In this document: piece after piece, positions 1 to 10,821 of the stretch | Position numbering within the stretch: the first letter of the stretch is position 1 | How the letters are laid out: each line of letters opens with the position of its first letter | NCBI RefSeq assembly: GCF_022376445.1 | Contig: NW_025955060.1 | Coordinates: 62,001-126,000 of the forward strand | Reading direction: 5' to 3' | Length of the DNA: 64,000 nucleotides | From: Fomitopsis serialis | Lineage: Eukaryota; Basidiomycota; Agaricomycetes; Polyporales; Fomitopsidaceae | Notes under the pieces: generated by a model | Database searches by the model: none | What the model was told of the DNA's origin: nothing | The model's input: the letters and a program-made list of their open reading frames with translations, nothing else | Position numbers and translations under genes: made by a program

Positions 1-2147
1 CGGAAGACATCACCATGAGTCAAGAAGCTATCGTCGGACGCACACCAGCGGCACTCACCTCTCGTCAGCTCAAATGCAGCAAACGTACTCGCGGCGGCAG
101 GTATGCTTCACAGACGCGCATGAGTATCACGCCACAACCCGTAATCACACTTCGTACCTTCGCAGGACTGCGCAGATAGATGGGCACGGACAGTCAATCA
201 GCGCAAGGCTCGTGCTGCTCATCGATGAGACACGTACGCGACGGAGAAAGCCCACGAAACAGCCCGGTCCTACAGGAAGTGAACGTTTCAGCGGAAGGAG
301 GCCGCATCAGCACACAGGGACGCCCACCATCCGCTCTCCGATACAATGGCCTTCAGCTCGCGTGCGATGTATTGGACCGGCGTACCCGTGGGCGGCGTCG
401 CCCGGAGCTGTACGCGGGACTTGACGACATCTGCGCAACGCGTCAGCGGGGTCGATGCTTGAATGCACGCGGGGGATCATCACCACCCACCCAGCGGATA
501 GCACGCCAGCCAATATGCAATCTGCAACCCGGTCAGCCGAGCGTCCCGACGAGCGACGGGCGACTCACCCCGCCCGTAGAACCGCTCGCGAGCAGGGCCC
601 ACACCGGAATCTGACTCCCATACCTCTGCGCGAAGTTGCGCTTCGAAAACTCAAACGCTGGTAATAGATAATCAGACGGTCGCCGCACGGGTACGGCTCG
701 CATCCACCCGGTCGTGCTCACCTGTATAAAACCTGCACCACGCCGCGCGTGGGATCTCGAGAGCTCAGCGGAGCAGAACACCGCGGAGCACCGGTGCAAC
801 TCACCCAGCATAGGCCGGAATTTCCCTCGCCACGGTTACCTGCCCATGGACCATCATCGCTCAATAAGTTCCGTCGAGGACAGGGATACCAACGAGATGC
901 GCGCACCCAATACCCGCGCATGACGCCCTTCCTGAGCCCCCACTCTCGCCACATCTCCTGCATAACAGCGCGCAATCGCTTGTCGCCCGGCATGCCATAC
1001 TGGCCCTGCATCCGCACCTTGAACATCTCCACTGCGGCGGCGGCATTTACCGTCAGTTCTCCTCGCATCCCACGAAGACGGCCGCACACACCTGGGCTGG
1101 CGAGGATCGCGTTCGCCGCGCCCGCGAGCGCGCCGGCGGCCGCGATTTCCTTGAGGGACAGCTGGGGGAACGGCGAGATGATCCGCTTCGAGACGCCGTA
1201 CGCGGCGAACAGGAGCGAGTTCACACCTGAGATGCCGACGAGCGGGCTCGCCATGCCTGCAATCGTTCGGTCACTGCGTTAGGCGATCATTGACTGCATC
1301 AGATCTCCGGCGACGGACCTTTGTAGAGCGCGAAGAAGCCCTCCTTGCGAACCGTCTGCGCGAGAATGTCCATGGGCCCTTTCTGAGTGGAGTTAGCAGT
1401 CGGGCTCGCACGCGTCATTTGTCTGATAGTACGGTATCTCCAAGGGGACCTCGGGGGAAAACAGCATCGTACGTGCCGCTAAGGAAAACGGCGAGAAAGA
1501 TCGAAGAGTATATCCGGACAGGTGAGAGTCCGTAATACGTCATGCACGATTGTAAACCAGATACTGAACAGTCCTGCGAGTGCGGACGCTGATCATGCAT
1601 GCCATAGATCAACCACGGCTGTCGCCTTTATCCCACTCATCACCTGCAACAGTCCTACCGCAGGCATAGACTCGGATAGCATTGACATGAGACGAACAGA
1701 GAGGAAGGGGACATGCGCTGACTGGGCACACACGTCCAACGACAGGTGGTATGCATCAACGCACAGACGGCCGCGGCAGATACATCTCTGCCACTGGAAT
1801 GATAGGGTGGTCAACAGCGTCCCATTTTCTCGTACTCCTTGACATGCTGCACGCCAGGAAGTGTCTTCCTGGTCCACTCCGCTTAGACAATCCAGACCAC
1901 TAGATTGCTGCTGCCTTCCTCGTACGGATAAATGAGATGAAGAAAGACGACTCACAAACATACCCTCTGTCACGCGAGGACGGTGGGCGTAAGTCCGGGG
2001 TTACTCGCGTACGCATATAAGCAGAGGCACTGAACTCGGGGCGATCTGCGCACGCGTCTTGACCGTGTCCAGTGGTTGTCCGACCAGTACTTGAGCTGCG
2101 CCTCCAACGCTGCCTGCTAGCAGCTCGTTCACCGTTTGTAGATCCAT
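1..2147 (-). CDS. Mitochondrial carrier family protein (SLC25, YMC1/carnitine-carrier-like), 3' end cut by window edge
   Basis: Inner-membrane solute carrier. Spliced exons (genomic, read high to low): 2147-2036, 1966-1956, 1382-1319, 1256-1092, 1031-907, 839-805, 732-722, 657-569, 521-491, 430-322, 269-238, 167-158, 105-59; the last exon lies left of base 1. The product shows the three-fold carrier repeat. The first signature is PLDTVKTRAQ; the second is SPVEMFKVRMQGQYG, with its proline-to-valine step split by an intron; the third is YPLDVVKSRVQL. The second half of a repeat reads GFYTAFEFSKRNF. The ATG at 2147 begins MDLQTVNELLAGSVGGAAQ, the usual short matrix-side start, so no presequence is expected. 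Family resemblance is to YMC1/acylcarnitine-type carriers; the substrate cannot be read from sequence. Odd: at least 13 exons for about 290 residues, three of them 10-11 nt, and one intron of 573 nt. Confidence 0.88.
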
Positions 2148-2603
2148 CGCTTTCGCTCAGATAAGTGTCAGACGATGGAAGCAGCAAGATATCGAGGCGT
2201 GTAGACTCGGAGAAACGAGTTCGAATCAAACGTGTAGATCAGTCCAAAGCAAGGGTGTCGTAAAGTTGCAGACCAGCTGGGGCAAGTCGTCCTTGTGGGC
2301 TAGTTATGGTGGAAGCTACCCGCCTGCTTGCCAGTGTCGCGGCTGGTGAGAGGCAGCTCAGAGCAGTTCAACAGCATTTCGACCTGATTTCGACTGAATG
2401 ACGATTCAGGCATGCAATGTGGCGGAATCAGCGGTGTTGAGGGTCTCACTGCCACTCAATTCTTGTGAACAGAGTCTTTGGGGGCCGCCGCTAAGCGATG
2501 TTTCCCACAGTCAGTGAAGCAAATTGCGGAATACACTGGATCCTAATCTCCTTGTGAGCAGGTAAGTAAGCGAGTACAGGACTGCGATCCTCATCCGCCG
2601 ACC
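2148..2603. other. Divergent intergenic region, carrier / REX4
   Basis: Upstream of two divergent genes (carrier on minus, REX4 on plus), 456 bp. It presumably carries both promoters. I see no TATA box at a convincing distance and no RNA gene. Confidence 0.5.
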
Positions 2604-3932
2604 ATGTCTCGTCAGACAACCACTGCGCAAAAGCCATCTTCGAACTGGCTCGCTTTGAAGAAGGTGCGATAATCTGTGAAGGCGAACGAATGTTTCTCTC
2701 CTGAACAGTCCTCGTTTGTCCAGCGATTCCCCTTAGCACCATCCACATCCGACTTGAGCAAGTCGGATACACCACCGCCCAAGAAGAAGCGGAAAACTTG
2801 GCATGAAAGCGAACGAGCATCCGAGGTCTCCTTTGTTCGCGGCACAGATGCCGCGTCCGCTCGTTCCATCACCCCCACTCCATCCATAGCGGCAGACGAC
2901 GAAGACCACGGTGGAGAATCAAAGTCCGTCCTCCGCAAGATGATCGCAGGCGAACTCAAATACTCTCCCACCCACCAACAGTGAGCACGCATGCTTCACA
3001 CCTTCCAAACTATTTTGACTGCTGTATTGTGTCAGACCGGGCAAGTACCTGGCACTCGACTGCGAAATGGTCGGTGTCGGGCCCGAAGGACTAGAGTCCT
3101 CGTTAGCACGCGTCAGCATCGTGAACTTCTACGGACACGTCCTGTTGGACGTATTTGTGCGCCAGCGAGAGCGGGTGGTAGATTACAGGACGCAGTTCAG
3201 CGGCATCCGGCCTAGCGACATGATTGACGGTACGCCCTCACTTGCTGTTCCACATCATAGCGACGCGCGCTGATATATATCGTTTCCTCACCACCAGCCA
3301 CACCGTTCCCTGAGGTGCAGAAGATAGTCTCCGACCTTCTCAAGGATCGCATACTAGTAGGGCACGCGCTCCATAACGACCTCAAGGCAGGATCCATCCT
3401 TTCACTTCGGTCACATTCACTGACACTCGCCCTAGGTTCTTTTCCTCTCCCATCCACGACAACAAACTCGCGACACCCAGGTGTACGCGCACAAACACGC
3501 GCTCGTCAAGACGAAGCGGGCTGCTCTCAGGAATCTCGTCCAGCAGGAGCTCGGCGTGGCGATCCAAGCCGGGGAACACTCAAGTGTGCGTTTCTCCCCT
3601 TCCGCTGTCTCCTACAATCGACTCAACTGGCTGCGCCCTAGGTAACGGACGCCCGGGCGACCATGGCGGTTTATCGTCTGCACCGCAAAGAATGGGAGAA
3701 GGGCCAGCGCCCAGACGGTCACCCACATACCAAGACGAAGACGAAGGCGACGAAGCGGAAGCGTGCCGCGTCTGAGCCAGGAGAAGCACCCTCCACGTCG
3801 ACCAGCCAAGTGTCTGTTACCCGCGAGTTCCCGGGTGGTGGCCGGAAGGGCGTCAGCTCGGGATTGTCGACGGTCGTCAAGCGGAAGGAGACAGCAGTGA
3901 AGACGGAGAAGTGGTGGACGAAGCTGGGGTGA
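2604..3932 (+). CDS. REX4: RNA exonuclease 4 (REX4-type DEDDh 3'-5' exonuclease)
   Basis: Nucleolar exonuclease of the REX4 family, implicated in pre-rRNA (ITS1) processing in yeast. Exons 2604-2663, 2709-2980, 3036-3229, 3298-3386, 3436-3585, 3642-3932; 351 residues in one open frame. Exonuclease motifs: DCEM (D119, E121; Exo I), HALHNDLK (D203; Exo II), and H253-S-S-V-T-D258 followed by ARATM (Exo III, DEDDh type). A basic cluster PPPKKKRK at residues 42-49 resembles a classical nuclear localisation signal. The C-terminal tail (about 270-351) is lysine/serine rich. Intron 4 (3387-3435) starts with GC rather than GT: only this junction joins HNDLK to VLFLSHPR in frame. The ATG at 2604 gives a start MSRQTTTAQ that splices cleanly into the NLS exon. 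Confidence 0.9.
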
Positions 3933-5373
3933 CCGTGGTTGGCGTGGTCGACGGATCTGCTGTTTACCGGCGACAGTGCACGTCCGATGACAGTGCGCGC
4001 TCAGCAACCTTCTGCTGTTTTGCATGGTGGACGAGAAGTCGCGGCGTTTGGTGCCTGCGCTGTAAGGCTCTGTCCGATCTCAAGCCATACGGGGAATTCG
4101 CGACGCCGTCGTCGATCGGCCCACGTCGCGAAGCACGATGGCACTGTAGCTCTGCGGAGACGGCTGACCCGGCCTGCGGCTTGAAGCTGTACCATACGAC
4201 GCTGGGGCAAGAGCGAATCTCGTATGTAGCTTGTGCTGTCCCGATCAATCATACATCCGTTTCAGTCAGACTACTCACAGATATCTGAGCAATCCCGGCT
4301 CCCGGGATGACTCAAAGATTCCACCGAGGTTCGGACTTGAACTTACTGTGACTATTAGAGCCAATGTCATCAGTCAAGGATGGAACTGTGCTGGTGCGAT
4401 GTTCGGAAGCGTATATAGCAGGTCAAGACATCCATGCGGACTTGAGGTCAGTGAGTACTGATTCAGCGTACCCAGCCTCCACCGAGTCTGCCTTCCGGAG
4501 GTGAGTCGGAAGAAGCCTGTACTCGGATGCTAGTACGGAGGATGTGTCACCACGGTTGGTCTCACGACGGCAGCTTGTTATGAGTGGGTCCAAGTGCTGC
4601 TTCATGCTTTGCTTGGCACATTGCATACTCACATAAACCATTATCTGGTATTGCAGTCTCCCTACCAGGTATTGGTCCCGACACTGCGTCGACTCCAGCG
4701 TCGCTGGAGTAAACCTGCAGTGACGGGGACGCGTAGTATCATCTTACCCCCTCACGTTCCTTTTCTGAAGGCGGTGGTCGCCGATGGTTGCACCAGAACC
4801 TTTGCTGGCACATGCAGTGCGTACCGGTATGTCAAAAAACAGCGAACGAACATGTGTGATTCACACATTGGCGAGAGTCAAGTCAAACAACTCCCGGGTT
4901 TCAGTGGGCTTTTGCCGATATGTAGAGTGCGCAAAGATGCTACATCCACGTCTCAAGAAGTCTCACATTGCATTGGCCGTGTGTTGTACGCAAGTAAGCC
5001 TCTTACTCTTTTGTAGCTCACCGTGTGATATGTACCCGGCGAATAATAATGACTGACACACTGAGACCTTAGATTGATAGTGTGACTTATTCGGCTGTTT
5101 CATTGTCGTCGTACAAGAAGTTGCCTAGATATCAATAAGGGATTGAATTATGGTGGGGATCTTTAGGACAGTCATGGTCACTGAAGCTGAAGCCTAAGGT
5201 TGATGTAGACTCTGAGAGCCCAGAGAGCGAGAAACGAGTGGCGGACGTGTTCAAGAAAGTCGTCACGTGATAACGTTGTACACGGCTGCAGTGATTCAGT
5301 GAATGTTCTCCTCCTCCTCCTCTTGTCCTCCTCGTTCTCGTTCCCCTCCTGCCCTGTGTTCGGCGACCGAGTG
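3933..5373. other. Intergenic region with one dispersed-repeat copy
   Basis: About 1.4 kb between REX4 and the NAD kinase. No gene is supported. It contains the repeat at about 4,690-4,880, described separately. The remainder shows no coding continuity on either strand. Confidence 0.5.
4690..4880 (+). repeat. Dispersed repeat, copy 1 (inverted copy near 20,220-20,420)
   Basis: The core around 4,800-4,865 (ending in the run aacgaacatgtgtgattcac) matches the reverse complement of about 20,245-20,310 with only a few mismatches. Weaker similarity extends upstream on both sides (gacggggac and aggcggtggtcg against gacggggac and aggctggtcg). No open frame is conserved, so this is a short mobile-element remnant or non-autonomous element. 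Confidence 0.6.
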
Positions 5374-6878
5374 ATGTCTCTGCGCTCTACACACCGTGCG
5401 GCCTCTGTCATCGCTCGTAGCCATCACCCATGGCGGTCCACAACGCCAAGCCATAGCCTGCACGGCATCCTTCAGACAACATCGACGGGCTTCGTGCGCA
5501 AACAGACCCGTGCGTTCGCTACGTATGTATTTCAGCTCCTGCGCTCTGGTTTCATTGCTCACTCCAGACCCAAGACAGCCGTCTCAAGCACGACACACCA
5601 AGAGCCGTTCTTCTAGTGAACAAGCACCGGACGAAGCTCGTCGTCGACGCCATTGACAACTTGCTTGCGTGCGTCGTCGGCCTTCTGCTCGCGAAGCCGC
5701 CAGTTCATCACGTTCCACAGGTACCTCCGCGAAAGGTATCCCGACGTCCGTGTCTTCCACGAAGACAGACCCGACATTCCCCCAGGCGTCGAGATCTGGC
5801 GACCAGGTCATTCCCTCCCCACCCTAAACACACGAAGACTCACAGGATGCTGCAGGGCCTGAGGCCGAGAAGATCAACCTCGTAGTCACGCTAGGCGGCG
5901 ACGGCACCATCCTCCACGCATCGTCTCTATTCAAAGTAGGCGCAGTGCCGCCGGTGCTGAGTTTCTCGATGGGCACGCTCGGCTTCCTGCTCCCTTTCCG
6001 TGAGTGTCTATCCCGGCCTGTGCGCGGCTCCTCATCGCGCACCCAGACATCGACGACTACGCCAAAGCGCTCGACAGCGCCTTCGCCGGCCGCGCGACTG
6101 TGCTTCACCGTATGCGGCTCTCATGCCGGTTTCACGGCTGCGACGGGGAGCGGCTGGAGGGGCAAGCGCAAGGTCTGTAAGTGCGCCGTGCGTCTCGGAC
6201 GAGCATACTAATCCTCGCCCAAAGACTGGCAGGTCATGAACGAGATCGCGCTGCACCGCGGCGCAAGTCCGCACCTCAACACGATCGACATATACGTCGA
6301 CGGGCAGCACCTCACCGAGGCTGTGGTACGCATCGCCCTCGCCCCTGCATCCCCGCATCACACTGACCTGCGCAGTCCGACGGCCTCATCGTCTCCACGC
6401 CGACAGGGTCCACGGCGTACTCGCTCTCCGCCGGCGGGCCCATCGTCCACCCGTCCCTGAGCGCGCTCGTCCTGACGCCCATCTGCCCGCGCAGCCTCTC
6501 CTTCCGCCCGCTCGTCTTCCCGTCCTCGTCCTCGGTCACGCTCCGCGTAAGCACCCTAAACCTAACACTAACGACGCCGCCCTGCGCTGACCGTCCGCGC
6601 TGATGCAGGTGAGCGAGCGCAGCCGCGCCTCCGCCGGGCTCGCCCTCGACGGGCAGACGTCGCACGTCCTCGGGCCCGGAGAGGCGGTCACCGTGCAGGC
6701 GTCGAAATACCCCATCCCCTGCATCAACCGGTCGTCGATCGCGGATCCTGAGGAGATACAGGATGGCGAAGGGGTGGGCCCGGGGAAGGAGGATGATTGG
6801 GTGAGGGACATCAACAACCTGTTGCAGTACAATGCGACGTTCAGGAGCAAGGCGTTGTTGCGTCATAGTAGGCCGTAG
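5374..6878 (+). CDS. POS5: NAD(H) kinase, POS5-like, probably mitochondrial
   Basis: Phosphorylates NAD(H) to NADP(H) using ATP. Exons 5374-5526, 5568-5668, 5721-5806, 5838-5999, 6047-6172, 6225-6325, 6376-6546, 6609-6878; 389 residues. Motifs: the NAD-kinase GGDG at 133-136 ([15 protein letters not shown]), GTLGFLLPF after it, the NE motif at 215-216 ([10 protein letters not shown]), and the glycine-rich substrate loop [15 protein letters not shown] from 251. The N-terminus from the ATG at 5374 is rich in R, S and T and free of acidic residues over about 50 residues, ending RAFAT, which suits a mitochondrial presequence and hence POS5 rather than cytosolic UTR1. Upstream in-frame sequence lacks another ATG. 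The boundary of intron 3 (5807-5837, only 31 nt in my model) is uncertain; a 5788-5845 intron also keeps frame but deletes six residues. Confidence 0.88.
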
Positions 6879-7347
6879 GACGTGCGACGTCGGGGTGAGT
6901 GGTTTCGTCGGTGGTCGGGGAGTTGCTCATTGGTATGCAAGTTATACGATTTTGTGCAGAGCAGTTGCGTACATTGAATGATCGAATGCTGGCATGCGCT
7001 AGCGCGGTCTGGTAATAACACTGTATGTGTGCGACAGTACTCCGATTGGTACAGCCGATTACAAGATGATAGTTCTACATAATGCTACATGCCACAGACC
7101 AGCCTATGGCGACTAGAGGTAATACAAGCACATTACAAGATTCATTAAGTATGAGCGAGAGTAAACCGAGCCGAGTTCTCTACATATCTGTCTCAGTCCA
7201 GGCAGCCACCGACAGTCCGTAAGCAGGGTTCCAACGTAGCACTAAAAAGACAAGGGTATACGGTCGACGCCACAAGATACAAAGGCGATCGTCCACCAAA
7301 AGTCGTGGTCCATGCTTCCCACCATACACATCTGGCAGGGCGCGAGG
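6879..7347. other. Convergent intergenic spacer
   Basis: Lies between the 3' ends of the NAD kinase (+) and the unknown minus-strand gene. It becomes AT-richer after 6,930, as expected for two 3' UTRs. No gene or structured RNA recognised. Confidence 0.5.
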
Positions 7348-7909
7348 TCACGGCAGGACCTTTTCGAGCCACCCCTTGACCTGGCCCATCGCCGACGGAC
7401 TGGGCGAGCGACGCGCCGGGGACGGGGTGCGGGATTTTGGCAGCGCGTCGTTGGGGTGCAAGAACGGCGAGGACGACTTGAGCTCCTCGACCGAGACGAT
7501 GTCCTCGTAGTCGCCTTCGCGCTCGTCCTCGAGGATGATCTCGGGGTGCACGTTGAGGTCGATGATCTCGTAGCACGCGAGCGTGCCGACGACGGCCTTC
7601 CAGGCCATGGGCGAGATCTGCACCGTGCGCTTGCCCTTGGGCGTGTTCGAGATGATCGTGAAGGACAGCTGTTGGGGGTGGATGTGGCGCAGGTCGTCGG
7701 GGAAGACCTCTCGCGCGAACTGGACGGCTTGCTGTGGGCATCGGCTTGTGATGAAGGTCATCTGGGCCACAGCGAATGTCCGTGCATACCTCGTATGTGT
7801 CCGCGGGTGTAACGTAGACCATCTTCTCCTTGTACCGGTAAGTCACGACGCGCGGGTCTCGGGTGCGCGACCGTGGGCGGGTTGGGTGACCAGTGTCCAG
7901 ACGGCCCAT
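7348..7909 (-). CDS. Unknown protein, 167 residues
   Basis: Two exons, 7909-7790 and 7731-7348, joined by a 58-nt GT-AG intron (7789-7732) that keeps frame (TPADTYE to QAVQFAREVFPDD). I do not recognise a named family. The first 40 residues are basic (RPRSRTRDPRVVTYRYKEK). The middle reads as a compact alpha/beta domain (LSFTI..., then RTVQISPMAWKAVVGTLACY). An acidic stretch follows (EDEREGDYEDI), then a low-complexity tail SRTPSPARRSPSPS with possible phosphorylation sites before a short amphipathic C-terminus GQVKGWLEKVLP. The reading frame is conserved-looking and GC-biased at third positions, supporting a real gene. Function not assigned. Confidence 0.7.
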
Positions 7910-9375
7910 TGCGTGTGTCGAGGGGAAATGTGAAAGGAGGTGCTGAAACGAGAGCGCGTCGCAACCGTCCTTTTCAGTGCTGACAATAGGCAGTGCAAGG
8001 GCTGGCGCCTATGGAGCTTTCGGGGACAAGAAGGCCATAACGCACGTTACAACAGGAACAGAAGCGGGCTGGACCTTGGCTGGACCACAGTTTGTTGACT
8101 GAAGCATTGTTCCTGGGGCATATGCTGCGTGTCGACGAATAGTGGTGACTCGACCGACGCTTGGACACGTCTGTCCGATACGCCCACAGCGCCATAATGC
8201 TGTGCGCCTGAGGTTCCGGCAGGCACCGCATCCTACGGGCACAGCAGCACAAGAAACCTCAAGTCGCAGGCTGCGCACTTTGACGGAACTGGGAGCTTGG
8301 GGCGACCTTCATTCTGTGGTTTTCATCGCCACTGTTCACCTCTTCTAGCCGTCAAGGCACTACGAGCATCGACTCGGAGGAGGACGTATTGCGATGCTCA
8401 GGCTTCGACTCCATGTACGGCAAGCCACAACATAAGGCATGCAGATATCATGACCGACGGCAACAATATCAGCATGGCTCTGCAAGACGTTCAACATTAC
8501 CTAGGACGGTCTGGCTGCTGCACTCAGTGAGTGAACCTGTGCGATTATGAGGAACGATCGAGGGCTGGGCACGATTGGGATGTTGTGGATGGGAGTAAGT
8601 AGGAGCGGCTTGGTGGAAGACGCTGAGTACCGTGAGTTTCCTCTCGTCGGCTACACATGGGACGACGAACACGTCGTCGCTCGCCGACTCATGTGCAGCG
8701 TCAAATCCATCCTTGCCCCGGGCAAGCAGTGACCCTCCATATCGCCTGTGGTCTCCATAACTGTGCTCGCATCCTATTCCGATTGTCCTCGGGGCACAGA
8801 GTGGTCAGCCTGGAGCGGTAGACGTGCTATACATGTGTCTAGTCTTCCATGCGTCCACGGAAAATTGACAGTCTCGTAGACCAGCTAGCTGGTAGTACGG
8901 CACCATGCATCGAGGCTGCTATGCCGTACGCACTGAGCGAATTGCCACTATAATACGGCAGATACTCATGGCATGAACCCCTCGTTCTGTCAACGGTACG
9001 TTATTGATCCCTAAAGCGACCCACGCCGTAGCCTGATCAGCGATATTCGCAGCTGCGTCTTTCCAGGGCCTCAGCGTGTCGTAAAGCAGGAGGGCACACC
9101 GACAATTCGGAACCGCATGCTTCTTCCAGACTGATCTTATCTCGAGCATAGTCCTCGCAGCGAACACGTTGCAGAGAACGCGCGCGCGCCGTCCACGAAG
9201 AAGGAAACTCTGTGGTACGAAACCACGTTCGCCCGGTCCCATGTCACGTCGAGAAGGCTTCTCGCAGTCCTCGAGGATGCGCCGTGTCCACGGAGCCTGC
9301 CGTGAACAGAAGATACCCGCGAGCTTATATGCACAGGCATAGACGGAGGGACATCTCCATCCTCAGGGCTCATCT
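7910..9375. other. Long intergenic region, no supported gene
   Basis: About 1.47 kb between a minus-strand and a plus-strand gene, so it should hold two promoters. Several 60-100 residue open frames exist but none splices into a longer product or shows a domain. GC is lower than in the genes on each side. Confidence 0.5.
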
Positions 9376-10548
9376 ATGCAGAACAACGCGCAGAATATGG
9401 GCGATAACCGACGCAACGGCAATCTATCGCAAGGAGGCCAGGGTGGCCAGGGCTCAGGGGGCCCCCCTGCGTCCTCCCCAACCTCGCCACCCAATGCCGA
9501 TGGACAGGCTACTGCTAGCCAGAACCCGGAGCTTCTGGCGGTCAACGAGCTGCTGTCGACAATGAAGCTTACGCTCACGACGCTCGGAAGCACATTCGAC
9601 TCGTTGGGTAAACAAACTGTGAGCGTCGCCTCGTTGTGCCCGAGGATCGAAGCAGCTCGTGAGGTAGGCCGTTGTGTACATGAGCCGGATGAACGCGCAT
9701 GACAGGGTCGGGATGCAGATCCATGAGACAGGCGAGCAGCTCAAGGAGCGGCAGAAGAAGCAGGACGATCGCATGAAGGAGCTTCAGGAGGCCCTCGCCG
9801 CGAACGTGAAGGAGCAGCGCGAGAAGTGGCTGAACGCCAGAGTGAACGGCATCGTGGCGGAGATCGTGAGCAAGGAGGTCCCCCGGCGAGTCGACTACCA
9901 GGTAACGTACACCGTGCATGCCAGCGAACATGCCGATGAAGCCGCTTGCAGCTCAACGTACAGATCCCGAACGAGCTCAAAAACGAAGTCAACGAGTACA
10001 AACGGCGCATCCTGCAGGTGAAGATCCAACTGCACAACTCGTAAGACCATACATCTACTTCGCTATCATCTCTGCTCAGTGCGGTATGTCCGCTCTTCAG
10101 TGACGCTAAGAGAAGGAACTCGTTGCTGCACTCACCCTCGCCCGCCGGCGACGGGCAGCTCTCCCACCTCCTACCGCCGCTCGCCGCCGGAGTGCTCGAG
10201 CTCCCCAAATGCCCCGCCTTCTTCCCTCCACGCCTCAACGGCCTCTTCAAGCTCAGCGCCCAAGAGGTAATCTCGCTCCTCCAAGCGTATGGCATAGAGG
10301 AATGCACCGACGCAGCGGCCGCGAGTCCGCTGTCGCCGGGCGGGGCTGCGCGCGAGGAGAATCTGAACCGCCTGATGCAGTTCATCGGGGTAGGCAGTTT
10401 CGTACTCACCTTCGGAGTGCATCACTAACAGCGACGGACGGACTAGGTTGGGCTGCTCGTTGTACCTCCTTTGTCCCCATCTCCGGAGGGTGGCGAGAGT
10501 TTTCTCAAGAGCCCCGTAGTGACCAGGCGCCCCGGGTGGCCATTCTAA
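9376..10548 (+). CDS. Coiled-coil protein of unknown function, 318 residues
   Basis: Exons 9376-9618, 9668-9901, 9952-10040, 10101-10389, 10447-10548; every junction is GT-AG and phase-consistent. The N-terminal 45 residues are Gly/Gln/Pro rich low complexity (SQGGQGGQGSGG). From about residue 50 to 180 the sequence is heptad-like and charged (GEQLKERQKKQDDRMKELQ, later NELKNEVNEYKRRILQ), which predicts a coiled coil. A proline/leucine-rich segment follows (LSHLLPPLAAGVLELP), then a short helical domain (LSAQEVISLLQAYGIEE) and a tail ending RPGWPF. I do not recognise a named family. The layout suggests a structural or scaffolding protein; that is inference. Confidence 0.72.
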
Positions 10549-10821
10549 AGCTGAAAGAGTCACCATATCATGACTGCGCTTATGTACGAAGTTCAAATTC
10601 ATGTGCCATGTAAGGTGTACCAGTATCACCTGCTTGTTCGCGCTGTGTCTTGGATGCACATGAGCCCCTGAAATTCACGGTACTGACTTTGCTTTGGAGA
10701 TACATAGCCGTACACAGCATCAATAGCAAGTAACACAGCACAGCGTACTGTACCCCAACCAGTCCGACATATCTTACACCTTACATTGGTATCGCTACAT
10801 CAAGATTATCAATAAATACCG
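10549..10821. other. Convergent spacer
   Basis: Holds the 3' flanks of the coiled-coil gene (+) and the asteroid-domain gene (-). AT-rich with several short poly(A)-signal-like AATAAA-type stretches near 10,810. Nothing else seen. Confidence 0.45.

Noticed and set aside
5299..5373. Upstream extension of the NAD kinase (…NVLLLLLLSSSF) as a signal peptide
   Set aside because: No ATG in that frame before 5,374; the extension begins at a GTG.
8547..8732. 61-residue plus-strand open frame (MRNDRGLGTIGMLWMG...) as a gene
   Set aside because: No splice partners, no domain, and composition not distinct from other short frames in the same gap.
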